A stretch of 64,000 nucleotides of DNA from Salipaludibacillus daqingensis (GCF_029891575.1 NZ_JARZHF010000004.1:337015-401014), one strand, 5' to 3'; positions 1-8,984 are shown, numbered from the stretch's first letter. Made by a program: numbers and translations. Notes: generated by a model not told the origin, from the letters alone.

Positions 1-771
1 TACTCCTTCTGGCACTTCATTTCGTTGGATGTCTTCCACTAGTTTCAATTTTTCTACTACTTCTTGCTGATCATGTTTATGTCGAACATCTTGTTGGCCA
101 AACGTTGCTCCTGGCTTATACTTTCCACTTAAATATCCACTTGCTAATGGGACACGAGCAAGCACTCCAAGGTCTTGCTTTTCACAAGAAGGAAATACTA
201 GTTCCTCTGGTTCTCGTTCTAATCGATTATAAACAACTTGAATCGCACTAGCATTCACTTTTGATGCTAAATCTGTTTGATGAACATTTTGGTTACTTCC
301 GATAGAAATACCTAAATGACGAATCTTCCCTGCTTTTACTTGTTTGTCCAAAGCAGTCCATAATTCATCATTATTAAATACCTCATCACTTCCTGAATGA
401 AATTGATATAAATCAATATAGTCTGTACGAAGATATTTTAAAGAAGTTTCCAGCTGTTCAATAACTTCTTTCGCAGACCAATGATTTGTACGCTCAAAGT
501 TGTTATGAAAATGATGACCAAACTTCGTAGCTAATACCCAATCTTCTCGTTTATCTTGCTCAAGAAACTTACCGATGAATTTTTCCGATAAGTGGTCACC
601 GTAACATTCTGCTGTATCAATGAGGTTAATTCCACATTCTTTTGATGTTGTTAATATGTCGTCTACTTCTTTTTGTGTAAAATCCATTCCCCACTCTCCG
701 CCAAATTGCCAAGTTCCAACACCAACTGTTGAAACTTCTAACTCTGTTTTTCCAAGTCTACGATACTTCAT
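1..771 (-). CDS. Aldo/keto reductase, C-terminus cut by window edge
   Basis: NAD(P)H-dependent oxidoreductase of the aldo/keto reductase superfamily, cytosolic, substrate unknown. Read on the minus strand, the protein starts MKYRRLGKTELEVS and shows the family tetrad: Asp52 and Tyr57 (IDTAECY), Lys83 (ATKFG) and His125 (YQFHSG). The frame is open for 257 codons to base 1, so roughly the last fifth is missing. An AAAGGAG ribosome site precedes it; an in-frame ATG two codons upstream (777) is an equally possible start. The next gene is a second reductase of the same superfamily, 44 bases upstream, so the two may form a transcription unit. Superfamily is sure; substrate cannot be read. Confidence 0.9.
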   Translation of the reverse strand, partial: MKYRRLGKTELEVSTVGVGTWQFGGEWGMDFTQKEVDDILTTSKECGINLIDTAECYGDHLSEKFIGKFLEQDKREDWVLATKFGHHFHNNFERTNHWSAKEVIEQLETSLKYLRTDYIDLYQFHSGSDEVFNNDELWTALDKQVKAGKIRHLGISIGSNQNVHQTDLASKVNASAIQVVYNRLEREPEELVFPSCEKQDLGVLARVPLASGYLSGKYKPGATFGQQDVRHKHDQQEVVEKLKLVEDIQRNEVPEGV

Positions 772-815
772 GAACATTCAACTCCTTTTATTTTTCTTCG
801 TGCTAGTTATTAACG

Positions 816-1760
816 TTAACTTAAAATATCCTCTATTCTTTCTTGGACATCCACAGGAAGTTTCAAGCCTGATGCTTTTACATTCATTTCCACTTGCTCA
901 GGTTTACTCGCACCAATTAACGCACTCGATACATTCGGTTGCCTTAAAACCCAAGCCAAGGCTAACTCTGGTAAAGTTGCGTCAAGATCTTTTGCCACGA
1001 CTTCTAATTGAGCCACTTTGTTTAACACATCTTCATTAAGCATCCCTTTAATGAATCGATTGATAGATTCATTAGCAGCACGACTATTAGTTGGGACTTG
1101 ACCTGTTTTATATTTACCGGTTAGAACACCTTGAGCTAATGGAGAAAATACAACTTGCCCTATCCCATGCTTCTCACTAACAGGAATAATTTCCTTTTCA
1201 ATCGTGCGATTAAACATGTTATATTGAGGTTGATTGACAACAATACGATCTAATAGTTGTTTATCAGCGACTCGCACTGCTTCTTCCAATTGGGCAGCAC
1301 TCCACTCACTAACACCAGCGTAAAGGATTTTCCCTTGACGAACCAAATCATCAATTGTCTTGAGAGTTTCTTCCACAGGCGTTTCAGGATCATACCTGTG
1401 ACAATAAAAAATATCGACATAGTCAAGTTTCATTCGTTTCAAACTTGCATGGAGTTGTTCTGTTATATGCTTCCGTGAAAGACCGCCGTCATTTGGTCCT
1501 TCGCCCATGGGGAAAAATGCTTTCGTAGTGATCACATATGATTCTCTAGGATACTCTTTAAGCGCCTGAGCCATAACACGCTCGCCTTCTCCACGCTCGT
1601 AAACGTTTGCAGAATCAAATGAATTAATTCCTAATTCATATGCTTTATGTATCGTTTTTTCCGCAATGTTGTCTTCTACTGATTTACCGTACGTTAACCA
1701 ACTTCCTAAACTAATTTCACTTACTTTTAAACCTGTTTTACCTAGTCTTCTATATTGCAT
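816..1760 (-). CDS. Aldo/keto reductase (AKR, KCNAB-like branch)
   Basis: Full-length 314-residue NAD(P)H-dependent aldo/keto reductase. The catalytic tetrad is intact: Asp49, Tyr54 (FDSANVY), Lys80 (TTKAFF) and His121 (YCHRYD). The C-terminal GASKPEQV segment is the usual cofactor-phosphate contact. The overall pattern resembles the voltage-gated potassium channel beta-subunit-like bacterial reductases that reduce aldehydes or methylglyoxal; that assignment is from family knowledge, not from a substrate signature. A strong AGGAGGGG ribosome site precedes ATG 1760. It lies immediately upstream of the truncated reductase at the window edge, same strand. Confidence 0.92.
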   Translation of the reverse strand: MQYRRLGKTGLKVSEISLGSWLTYGKSVEDNIAEKTIHKAYELGINSFDSANVYERGEGERVMAQALKEYPRESYVITTKAFFPMGEGPNDGGLSRKHITEQLHASLKRMKLDYVDIFYCHRYDPETPVEETLKTIDDLVRQGKILYAGVSEWSAAQLEEAVRVADKQLLDRIVVNQPQYNMFNRTIEKEIIPVSEKHGIGQVVFSPLAQGVLTGKYKTGQVPTNSRAANESINRFIKGMLNEDVLNKVAQLEVVAKDLDATLPELALAWVLRQPNVSSALIGASKPEQVEMNVKASGLKLPVDVQERIEDILS

Positions 1761-2056
1761 CGTACCCCTCCTATGTTTTCGTGTTATCCCTATTGTACTA
1801 AACAGGATTTGTTTATATAAGTAGGCAATTATATTAAACTTAATTACCGATACTACAGTAACTATATTTATGATAGTAGGTGTAATTTTAATTGTGTTCC
1901 GTAAATTATTATCAAAGTTTGACTATCAGTAATATTGTTGTGAATGAGATACTAGTAGATAAAAATGCTAACTACAGTATCTCAACAATAAATATTCTTC
2001 CAATGGATTCATACAACATCTTCACAAAATAGCTAGAATGTGAAATTTCATTGGTC

Positions 2057-2095
2057 ATAAAAAGAGAGAAGTGCCAACAATACACTCCTCTCTTC
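2057..2095 (-). terminator. Rho-independent terminator of the MMPL operon
   Basis: On the minus strand an 11-bp stem (AAGAGAGGAGTG pairing with CACTTCTCTCTT, one G-U) is followed by a T-rich run. It lies just past the stop codon of the heptad-repeat protein gene. Confidence 0.8.
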
Positions 2096-2102
2096 CTTGC
2101 TA

Positions 2103-3932
2103 TCATGCTTTAAAAAGATCCATTAACCGATCCCAAAATCCCTTTTGTTCTTCTTCTTGCTCTTCATTAGATTCTTGTTCTTCCTTTTCAATACTTTCTG
2201 TTTTTATCACAAATTGTACCGAGTTGATTTTTTCATTTTCAGCGGAGACAAATGATACGGTATCGACATCAGATTTATCATAATCAGCAATCATCTCGTC
2301 GACTTCCTCTTGCATTTGATCAGGCATATCCTTCGTAGATTCATATAATGTATCTGTGCCGGTGTCCAGCTCTTCTACACCATCTTCTAATTCGCCTGTT
2401 CCACCTGACAATTCCACAATTCCAGCATGGATATCCTTGTACGAACTAGATAATTGCCCAACACCATTTGTATAACTTACGAGTCCATCATGAAACTCTT
2501 TATAATTATTAGACAATGTCGCCAATCCTTCTTGCAGCTCTCCTATAGAGTCGGCTGCATCCATATCTTCTACCGAAGACCCAATCTCAGTTGCCATCGA
2601 TTCCATCGTGTTGGCCATTTCCTCAATCGATCCACTCACTTCATCAAGCGATGGTTCAACGGCGGCAAAGGCTTCTTTCACAGCGGAATAAGTTCCTTTG
2701 GCCGTTCTTGCAGCAGCATACGTCTCGACCAGTTGATCCACGACATCACTATCTGCCCCGCTCATATATAAAGCTTCTATTTCTTCTTCCGTAATATCAT
2801 AGTCAGGAATGGCCACCATCGCTTCATCTAACGTGCTATAAGCAACAGTGTAGTTCTCGTTTAGGTTATCTAAACCATTTACTGTTTGATGAAGTCCATC
2901 TGCTAATTGTGAAAGTCCATCAGGTAGTTCTCTCAACTCCGTTACATCCATCTCACCTGAACTTTCATTAAGAGAAGTACTCATTGTAGCTAGGCCTTCG
3001 TCAATGGATTCCGAGGCATCAATAAGTTCATAAGAGGCTCCGTCGATATCTGAAATACCCTTTTCATATTCCCCAGAACCATCACGAAGACTCGCTACCC
3101 CGCTGTTTAAATCAGAAACACCGTTATTTAATTCTCCAACTCCATTGCTTATCTTTTTAATTGCATCCGTCAATGACGTTATCTCACCAGTCATATCATC
3201 CATATCTGGTGCATCAATTGACATCGATTGAGGAACAGCAACAATGTCCATTCCCTGTAGCTCGAAATCCACGACATCCGCTTTCATAGTAAGCTCTCCC
3301 GCTTGTTCAGGCATAACAGTAAATGTTACTTGCTTGTTTTTACCAGCATTTGCAACCACTCCATCTTCCGTCTCGATGTTATCAAAAATTTCAGGTTCTA
3401 AGTGGAGCGAAATTTGTAAGAGATAGTTGTCAAAAAATACACTATCGACATTCTCATTGGCAGACGTTTGAATCTTTATTTCTGCATCGCCATCTTTGCC
3501 GGCAAGTTCCTCTGGATCTATTTTGTTACCATCTAACAAATAAGAAATCGAAATATCCCACGGTAAGTATGCATCATTCTTATCGCCTTGGTAATAAAAT
3601 TTCCCCTCTGGTGCAGTAAACTCGACCGTATCTTCTTTTTGTTCGATTTCCGATAGGTCAGTTAAATTTTTCAGATTAGAATACGTACCAAAATCGCTTA
3701 TGTTTCCTTCTTGCATCACATCAAAAATATTTACCACATAAACTTCTTGCCTTTCTCCAGAAGGACTTAGCGTTGCATACACGACTTCATCCTTGGAAGA
3801 ATATTCGCCAGTATTTTCTGATGTATCTTCTGCCACTGCCACATGCTCATTTGAAGCCCCAGTTACTAAAAATGATGGCAATATAAGGACTAGCACCATT
3901 AAAATTCGAAGTATCCGTTTGTTTTTCATCAT
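2103..3932 (-). CDS. Secreted X-X-X-Leu-X-X-Gly heptad-repeat protein, MMPL partner
   Basis: 609-residue exported or membrane-anchored protein. An N-terminal signal/anchor (MMKNKRILRILMVLVLILP) is followed by a beta-rich domain and then, from about residue 250, a long run of heptads such as GVGELNNGVSDLNSGVASL, the pattern of the YhgE/Pip-associated heptad repeat family. The tail ends GFWDRLMDLF. I chose ATG 3932 because AAAGGGG sits 5-10 bases upstream; an ATG at 3959 would add nine residues with a weaker site. It begins 63 bases after the MMPL transporter stop and shares its terminator, so the two probably form one envelope complex. Its biochemical role is unknown. Confidence 0.8.
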   Translation of the reverse strand: MMKNKRILRILMVLVLILPSFLVTGASNEHVAVAEDTSENTGEYSSKDEVVYATLSPSGERQEVYVVNIFDVMQEGNISDFGTYSNLKNLTDLSEIEQKEDTVEFTAPEGKFYYQGDKNDAYLPWDISISYLLDGNKIDPEELAGKDGDAEIKIQTSANENVDSVFFDNYLLQISLHLEPEIFDNIETEDGVVANAGKNKQVTFTVMPEQAGELTMKADVVDFELQGMDIVAVPQSMSIDAPDMDDMTGEITSLTDAIKKISNGVGELNNGVSDLNSGVASLRDGSGEYEKGISDIDGASYELIDASESIDEGLATMSTSLNESSGEMDVTELRELPDGLSQLADGLHQTVNGLDNLNENYTVAYSTLDEAMVAIPDYDITEEEIEALYMSGADSDVVDQLVETYAAARTAKGTYSAVKEAFAAVEPSLDEVSGSIEEMANTMESMATEIGSSVEDMDAADSIGELQEGLATLSNNYKEFHDGLVSYTNGVGQLSSSYKDIHAGIVELSGGTGELEDGVEELDTGTDTLYESTKDMPDQMQEEVDEMIADYDKSDVDTVSFVSAENEKINSVQFVIKTESIEKEEQESNEEQEEEQKGFWDRLMDLFKA

Positions 3933-3994
3933 CCATTTCCCCTTTAATAACTCTTTCATTAGTGGGCCTTTTGCTTTTCCCCGTCTATTCGATA

Positions 3995-6043
3995 CTATTT
4001 ATAAAATTTTGCTTTCCATGTCGTTTTATCAATCACTTTATCAAATACTAAAAGCATTGCTGGGAGGAAAAAAACAACCATAATAAAGGCTAGTAATGCA
4101 CCTCTTCCAAGCAGTAACCCGATCGCTCCCACAATCGGATTCGTAGAAGTAATCCATAAAATAAAGCCAACACTCGATAAAATCGAAGCCGAAATCGCTA
4201 TGGAAAAAATTTTCTCATCGATTGTTTTCTTAATTGCATCAAGCGCAGTCATTTCCTTCCGATACTCTTTGTACGTTTCCATAAACAGTATCGCATAATC
4301 GACCGTCGCAGCAAGCTGCACGGTGCTGATAATTAAGTATCCCACATAAACCAATGCTGAATCAGTAAAGTAAGGAACAGCTAAGTTAATCCAAACAGAT
4401 GACTGAATTGTTAAAAGCAAAACCAAAGGAATGGAAATCGATTTAAATGTAATTAACAGAACAATGGCGATCGCAATGATTGTCAGCCAATTGACAAGGG
4501 TGTTGTCTTTTTGGACAACATGTTTCATATCATATAAGGTCACGCTCTCCCCGAGAGAATAAGCCTCATCACCATAATAGGAAGCAGTTGTCTCTTGAAC
4601 AGATTCGACTAGTGAAAAGGCCTTATCCCCCTCTGTTCCTGCATCCGTATGAAGAATAATCCGACTGTAGTTATCAGAATAAAATTGCTCTGTGATTGAT
4701 TCGTCTAAATACTCTAGCGGAATCGCAGAGCCAATTGTATTAACATAAGAAAGAACACTTGTGACAGGTCCAAAAGTTTCTAGCTCTTGGACGAGTTCTT
4801 CTTCCTTTGCCACATCCCCTTTTGGAACGAGTAGCACCATTGGAGTATATTCTCCAAACGTTTTTTCTACTTGGATTTTGTCACTACCTGCTCGAGTTTC
4901 TTCTGGTTGCTCCCCGTTTCCGTAAGTGAAATTCGTATTGTTCTGTGCTAAAAACGCTGGAACGATCATGATAAATACGAGAATCAACACAGCAATTCTT
5001 ACTTTTACAACACGTTTACCAATATGATTGAAGCTTGGCAACAACGGTTTGTGCTGTGTTTTATCAATCCATTTATAAAACATGACTGTGAGTGCTGGTA
5101 AAAATACCATGACACTTATGAAACTTAAAACAATCCCTTTAACAAGATTTAGCCCTAAGTCTGAGCCAATCTCAAAGTTCATAAATGTAAGTGCCATAAA
5201 GCCAAAGAACGTCGTCGCCGCACTTGCTGCAATCGCAGGGAACGATTTCTTCATTGCAAGTCGCATCGCTTCTTTAGGATCGGCAATTTTTTTCCGATAA
5301 TCTGAAAAACTATGAAGGAGAAAAATAGCATAGTCGAGTGATACCGCAAGCTGCAAAATTGGCGCAACCGATTGGGTTACGAATGATACTTCCCCGATAA
5401 AAATGTTTGTTCCTAAGTTAATCAGAACGGAAACCCCAATGGCAGTAAGGAAAAACACCGGTTCTAGCCAAGACCTTGTCGAAACAACTAAAATCAAAAT
5501 AATAATTGGTATTAATAATGCCGCAGCATACATTGATTCAGATCCAGCCATTTTTTGTGCGACCGCCGTATCGAGTGCTTCTCCCTCCAACGCATTTTCT
5601 TCCCCTATTCGTTCATAGATCGCATCGGTTACTGCTACTTCGTCCCCTTCTCGAATACTAAAGGAAATGATTGCTTTGTCATCTTTGTAATACGTTTCTA
5701 CTGTATCCTTATCCGCTATTTCAAGCGGTGTTTTTATATCGATGGCATCATCTAACCACGTGACATCGTTCACGCCGTCGATGGCAGCAAGATTTTCTTT
5801 CATGTGAAGTGCTTCTTGAACCGTCACATCGTTGATCATCACTCTTGTATTAGGAACAGAGCCTTCAAACTCCTTTTCCATAATGTCCATTGCGGTTGTT
5901 GATTGTGCATCATCTGGCAAGTAATCTACCATATTATAATTGACAGAAACAGAAAATTGCACAATAGAACTGATAACGGCAATGACCATAAAAACAATGA
6001 CAACCGATTTTTTATGTTTTAATATTCGTGCTGCTAAGTCGAT
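3995..6043 (-). CDS. MMPL/RND-family transporter
   Basis: Inner-membrane transporter of the MMPL (RND) superfamily, about 680 residues. Two homologous halves each carry a large extracytoplasmic loop and a bundle of membrane helices; the signature pair SLDYAIFLLHSF and TVDYAILFMETY marks the helix 4/10 proton-relay region, and NYNMVDYLPDDA opens the first loop. Likely exports lipids or drugs using proton motive force (family knowledge). The start is odd: the first ATG in frame (5989) lacks a ribosome site and would cut into helix 1. AAGGAGAGG at 6050-6058 is followed in frame only by ATC at 6041-6043, and an in-frame TGA lies at 6074. I extended to ATC as a guess. Regulated by the adjacent TetR protein. 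Confidence 0.82.
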   Translation of the reverse strand: MDLAARILKHKKSVVIVFMVIAVISSIVQFSVSVNYNMVDYLPDDAQSTTAMDIMEKEFEGSVPNTRVMINDVTVQEALHMKENLAAIDGVNDVTWLDDAIDIKTPLEIADKDTVETYYKDDKAIISFSIREGDEVAVTDAIYERIGEENALEGEALDTAVAQKMAGSESMYAAALLIPIIILILVVSTRSWLEPVFFLTAIGVSVLINLGTNIFIGEVSFVTQSVAPILQLAVSLDYAIFLLHSFSDYRKKIADPKEAMRLAMKKSFPAIAASAATTFFGFMALTFMNFEIGSDLGLNLVKGIVLSFISVMVFLPALTVMFYKWIDKTQHKPLLPSFNHIGKRVVKVRIAVLILVFIMIVPAFLAQNNTNFTYGNGEQPEETRAGSDKIQVEKTFGEYTPMVLLVPKGDVAKEEELVQELETFGPVTSVLSYVNTIGSAIPLEYLDESITEQFYSDNYSRIILHTDAGTEGDKAFSLVESVQETTASYYGDEAYSLGESVTLYDMKHVVQKDNTLVNWLTIIAIAIVLLITFKSISIPLVLLLTIQSSVWINLAVPYFTDSALVYVGYLIISTVQLAATVDYAILFMETYKEYRKEMTALDAIKKTIDEKIFSIAISASILSSVGFILWITSTNPIVGAIGLLLGRGALLAFIMVVFFLPAMLLVFDKVIDKTTWKAKFYK

Positions 6044-6080
6044 CGAAACCCTCTCCTTCTTGCATCCAATTCCTCATCCA

Positions 6081-6111
6081 ATTATAATGACACCGTGTTG
6101 GATTATCAACA
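6081..6111 (-). promoter_or_regulatory. MMPL operon promoter with overlapping inverted repeat (TetR operator candidate)
   Basis: Minus-strand TTGATA (6104-6109), 17-base spacer, TATAAT (6081-6086). The inverted repeat TGTTG-GATTAT-CAACA (6096-6111) covers the -35 box. A second TGTT-N5-AACA lies near 6130. Overlap with the promoter and the divergent TetR gene suggest this is the repressor operator; binding is inferred. Confidence 0.65.
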
Positions 6112-6191
6112 AACAGTTTATTATCATATGTTATTTAAACAACAGAAACGTATTTTTTGTTGGATATGTAGAAAGAAAGGAATGTTTCCCA

Positions 6192-6761
6192 TTGAATTCT
6201 AAATTAGACAGACGAAAAAAGTACACAAGAATGGTGTTAAAGAACAGTTTAATGACATTATTAAAAGAAAAGTCTATTTTGGCTGTCACAGTAAAAGAGA
6301 TCTGTGCCCTTGCAGATATTAACAGGTCTACTTTCTATTCTCACTTCCAAGATCAGTTTGACTTACTTAATCAAATAGAGGAAGAAATCATTCATGATAT
6401 GAATGAAACACTTTCGGCTTATAACTTCAACCAAGGGGAAGAAACGTTGCAAATGACGGAAAAAATCGTCGAGTATGTGGCGGAAAATAGTGATGTTTGC
6501 ATCACCCTCTTTAGTGAACATGGTGATTCTAACTTCAAAAAAAGAGTGATGATGGTTGCTAGTGAGCATACGATAAAAAACGGATTATCGATGTACCCAA
6601 TTGATTCAGAAATCACAGAGTATGTCAGCATGTTTGCCATCAGCGGTAGTATTCACGTGGTGGAGAACTGGCTAAAAAATGGGATGGATAAATCTCCAAA
6701 AGAAATAGCTGAACTTATCAATAACCTCACGAACAAAGGGCTTTCCTATTTAAACGAATAA
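6192..6761 (+). CDS. TetR/AcrR-family transcriptional regulator
   Basis: 189-residue repressor. The N-terminal helix-turn-helix is clear (SILAVTVKEICALADINRST then FYSHFQDQFDLL), followed by a ligand-binding C-terminal domain typical of the TetR_C group found next to MMPL or YhgE operons. I chose the TTG at 6192 because AAAGG lies about 11 bases upstream and the resulting length fits the family; the open frame extends further upstream but reads through the divergent promoter. It is transcribed away from the MMPL operon, across a 148-base gap, and probably represses both itself and that operon. Confidence 0.88.
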   Translation: MNSKLDRRKKYTRMVLKNSLMTLLKEKSILAVTVKEICALADINRSTFYSHFQDQFDLLNQIEEEIIHDMNETLSAYNFNQGEETLQMTEKIVEYVAENSDVCITLFSEHGDSNFKKRVMMVASEHTIKNGLSMYPIDSEITEYVSMFAISGSIHVVENWLKNGMDKSPKEIAELINNLTNKGLSYLNE

Positions 6762-6835
6762 TGTATGAGGCGATATCATTTTCGGTTGAATCAATTTAAT
6801 ATGTATTCTTATCACATCACGAAGTCCAATAACCG

Positions 6836-6872
6836 TAGTGGGATCGAACCGCTGACCTCTGGGCGGCCAGAT
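6836..6872 (-). pseudogene. tRNA-Ala 3' fragment (relic attachment site?)
   Basis: About 35 bases resemble the T-arm, variable loop and 3' anticodon-stem part of tRNA-Ala on the minus strand, with GGATCGAACCGCTGACCTCT identical to the Ala(TGC) gene over most of its length. It stops at CCAG, the same point where the 48-bp repeat at 15438-15485 stops. No 5' half is present. It is too short and diverged to be a functional tRNA. Confidence 0.6.
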
Positions 6873-6949
6873 GGAATCGGAATATATTTAGAGTCTACAA
6901 TGTGTATGAATGAGCACAATTTATGATATCGACAAAAACCAGCATTTTT

Positions 6950-6960
6950 TGTGATATAAT
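6950..6960 (+). promoter_or_regulatory. Extended -10 promoter of the kinase microoperon
   Basis: TGATATAAT (6952-6960) is a perfect extended -10 element. No good -35 at 17 bases is visible; TCGACA is 20 bases away. Predicted start near 6967, about 20 bases before the leader ORF. Confidence 0.5.
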
Positions 6961-6988
6961 CCTATTAAAACTAACTTTTAAGGAGAAA

Positions 6989-7021
6989 ATGGCTGTTTCT
7001 TTTGTCACAAGCCATAAATGA
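6989..7021 (+). CDS. 10-codon leader ORF overlapping the kinase start
   Basis: ATG at 6989 with a strong AAGGAG site encodes MAVSFVTSHK and stops at TGA 7019-7021. This stop overlaps the kinase start codon as ATGA, while the kinase start has no ribosome site of its own. The layout implies that kinase translation is coupled to this leader. Whether the peptide itself acts (signal or attenuator) is unknown. It could also be the remnant 3' end of a lost gene. Confidence 0.5.
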   Translation: MAVSFVTSHK

Positions 7022-7863
7022 CCAATTTAATGAATTTTGTCACTTTAGTACTTATCATCTTAATTCAATTATTATTAGTTTTCTTCTCTATTATTTCAAT
7101 CGCAGGCTTAAAGGATAATGCTCTTGATATCATTGGGGTCCCAGTTCACTTAATTTTCGTTGTTTTATTAAACATTCTATCTCTCTACATATTAGGGAAA
7201 ATCTTTAAACGCGATGAGAAACGAAAAGTTTATAATGCTGAATCTACTCATGTCAAAGAGTTCCAGTCCTTAGTTACTTCCGTTCGATCTGACCGACATG
7301 ACCTTAACAATCACTTAACGGTTATTTCCGGATTAATGAAAATAAAAAACTTTGATGCCGCTGATAAATACATTCAAGAAATGATCGGTAACATTAATAT
7401 TAATAATAAGGCGTTGACGATAAAAAACCCTATTCTTTCTTCAATGCTATATTCGAAAATGGACAAATACCAAAGAGCAGGCATACCTTTTAGCGTGAAT
7501 ATAGTAAATGAAGAAATTGAAACTATTTTATCTTCTACTGATTTAATACGATTAATTAGCAACTTGCTTGATAATGCCTATGAAGCAACACTTGAAATGC
7601 CTAATGCAGAACGCAAAATCGAATTAGAAATTGTGAAAGTCAATGAAACAGTGAAATTAGTCGTAAGAAATACCTCTATTTTGAAAGAGATTACTGAAAA
7701 TCATTTCAAAAACGGTTATTCTACTAAATCGATATCAGATAGGGGATACGGCTTAGCAATTATCCAAGAAGTTACTGAGAAATATAATGGTTATTTGGAA
7801 GTCGATACTAAAGATAATGTAGTAAGTATTGAAATTTCATTTTCGAAATTGGTGGAAAAATGA
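7018..7863 (+). CDS. Orphan GHKL sensor histidine kinase (AgrC/Spo0B-type)
   Basis: 281-residue membrane kinase. Two transmembrane helices (about 6-28 and 41-62) are followed by a Spo0B-like dimerisation helix with the H-box SDRHDLNNHL (His94 is the likely phosphorylation site) and a GHKL ATPase domain with an N-box SNLLDNAYEA (181-190) and a G-box SDRGYGLAI. This architecture belongs to peptide-sensing or citrate-sensing kinases, but the usual six-helix AgrC sensor region is lacking. There is no response regulator next to it. Its start overlaps the leader ORF stop and its stop overlaps the start of a 29-residue peptide gene, so translation of the three is chained. A separate small membrane protein follows at 8101. 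Confidence 0.85.
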   Translation: MTNLMNFVTLVLIILIQLLLVFFSIISIAGLKDNALDIIGVPVHLIFVVLLNILSLYILGKIFKRDEKRKVYNAESTHVKEFQSLVTSVRSDRHDLNNHLTVISGLMKIKNFDAADKYIQEMIGNININNKALTIKNPILSSMLYSKMDKYQRAGIPFSVNIVNEEIETILSSTDLIRLISNLLDNAYEATLEMPNAERKIELEIVKVNETVKLVVRNTSILKEITENHFKNGYSTKSISDRGYGLAIIQEVTEKYNGYLEVDTKDNVVSIEISFSKLVEK

Positions 7864-7949
7864 TCAACCATATTAGCGAAAGAATAGCCAAAGCATTAGG
7901 TATTTATGTTGATAAAACTACCGAAGTTAAGCCACCGGTCAAACGATAG
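7860..7949 (+). CDS. 29-residue peptide, translationally coupled to the kinase
   Basis: ATG at 7860 overlaps the kinase stop (ATGA), with GGTGG just upstream. The product begins MINHISERIAKALG, which can form an amphipathic helix, and ends EVKPPVKR. The size, helix, and proline-containing charged tail recall precursors of the AgrD or FsrB-type signalling peptides, but there is no cysteine to form a thiolactone and no AgrB-type processing protease nearby. Function unassigned; the strongest hint is position and coupling. Confidence 0.5.
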   Translation: MINHISERIAKALGIYVDKTTEVKPPVKR

Positions 7950-8100
7950 CTTTTTTTCTAGTCAAAATCCTAATATTAATGCAAAAACAGCAATTCAGAC
8001 CTAAATATTCCATAGTATGCTAGTTTTAAAATATCGCTTTCCCCCCAAAAATTTTATACTACTAATATCATTAATGCTTTACAACAAGAAAGGAGTTATT

Positions 8101-8559
8101 ATGGAGTGGTTTAGTTTCTTTTTATTATCGTTTCCAGAAGCATTTTTAATGCTCGCAGTTTCTTTTGCTCTTCTTGGTATTTCAATCAAGGAGAACTTAA
8201 AACCTATGATTATTTTCTCACTGTTATATGGAGGAGTAGCTTTTACTTTAAGTTTTTATATGATGGATTCAATCAAACCTTTAATTAACTTAACAGTGTT
8301 CGCATTATTAATAGTGATTATTTTCCATTTTAAAATACTTCATGGTTTTATTATTGGTATCATTGGGTTTATTTTGTTAGTATTTTTTGAAATCATTTTA
8401 CTTCTTCCTCTTACACAGATTATTCCATTTGAACAAATTGCAGCTAGTCCGTGGTTACGAATCTTAGCTGGTATTATGACTATACATATTCCATTGTTAG
8501 TCACTCTAATAGTTATACAAAGGTTTAAGCTAGTAATAAAGATTCCTTTATTAAAATAA
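8101..8559 (+). CDS. Small polytopic membrane protein next to orphan kinase
   Basis: 152 residues, almost wholly hydrophobic, with about five predicted membrane helices and no cytoplasmic domain. A strong AAAGGAG precedes ATG 8101; an in-frame upstream extension has no such site. The helix pattern resembles the detached N-terminal sensor part of AgrC-like kinases rather than AgrB: the conserved His/Cys protease residues of AgrB are not seen. It ends at a strong terminator, so it is the last gene of the kinase unit, after a 150-base gap. It may be a split sensor module; this is inference. Confidence 0.7.
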   Translation: MEWFSFFLLSFPEAFLMLAVSFALLGISIKENLKPMIIFSLLYGGVAFTLSFYMMDSIKPLINLTVFALLIVIIFHFKILHGFIIGIIGFILLVFFEIILLLPLTQIIPFEQIAASPWLRILAGIMTIHIPLLVTLIVIQRFKLVIKIPLLK

Positions 8560-8570
8560 ACAAAAATTAT

Positions 8571-8621
8571 AAAAAAGGTGCCCAAATTAATTTACCTATT
8601 AATTTGGCACCTTTTTTTAAG
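8571..8621 (+). terminator. Rho-independent terminator
   Basis: Long stem (AAAAAAGGTGCC plus AAATTAAT pairing with its complement, one bulged C) closing with a seven-T run. It ends the kinase microoperon. Confidence 0.88.
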
Positions 8622-8768
8622 AGTTCTACACTTTGTTATTATTTTGTATAAAGCTCCAAAAAATTTGTCGATTCATAAGAATCATTGTCGAACTGCTTAA
8701 CAGGTATAAATACTTCTATATAATGGTCTATGTTATCTAATTTTATTTCTTAAAGCAGGAGTATGGTT

Positions 8769-8936
8769 ATGGATAAAAGGGCCTTAATAGTAGAGTTGGA
8801 ATACAAAATTGATACATTACGAATTCGTATGATTAAGTTAGCTCAATCAAAAGGATTTAATCATCATCATACTATTAAATGTAGCCAAGAGCTTGATGTT
8901 TTCCTAAATAAATACGAACGATTGAAGTCTAATTAA
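8769..8936 (+). CDS. Spo0E-like aspartyl-phosphate phosphatase
   Basis: 55-residue protein of the Spo0E-like family, which dephosphorylates Spo0A-P and so delays sporulation. Two short helices are visible: an N-terminal ELEYKIDTLRIRMIKLA and a C-terminal helix with the family signature S-x-x-L-D-x-x-(L/I) as SQELDVFLNKYE. Start chosen at ATG 8769, seven bases after AGCAGGAG; an in-frame ATG at 8763 is too close to that site. Stands alone on the plus strand. Its presence supports an endospore-forming host. Confidence 0.85.
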   Translation: MDKRALIVELEYKIDTLRIRMIKLAQSKGFNHHHTIKCSQELDVFLNKYERLKSN

Positions 8937-8984
8937 AAAACTTCTAATATTCCTTATAGCCTAGCATTTTGCCTAGTTAAATGG

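Noticed and set aside
5940..6191. Long N-terminal extension of the TetR regulator
   Set aside because: It would cover the divergent promoter and operator and has no family similarity; the TTG at 6192 fits length and ribosome site.
7018..8559. Classical agr quorum-sensing locus
   Set aside because: No AgrB protease motif, no cysteine or serine thiolactone precursor, and no response regulator.
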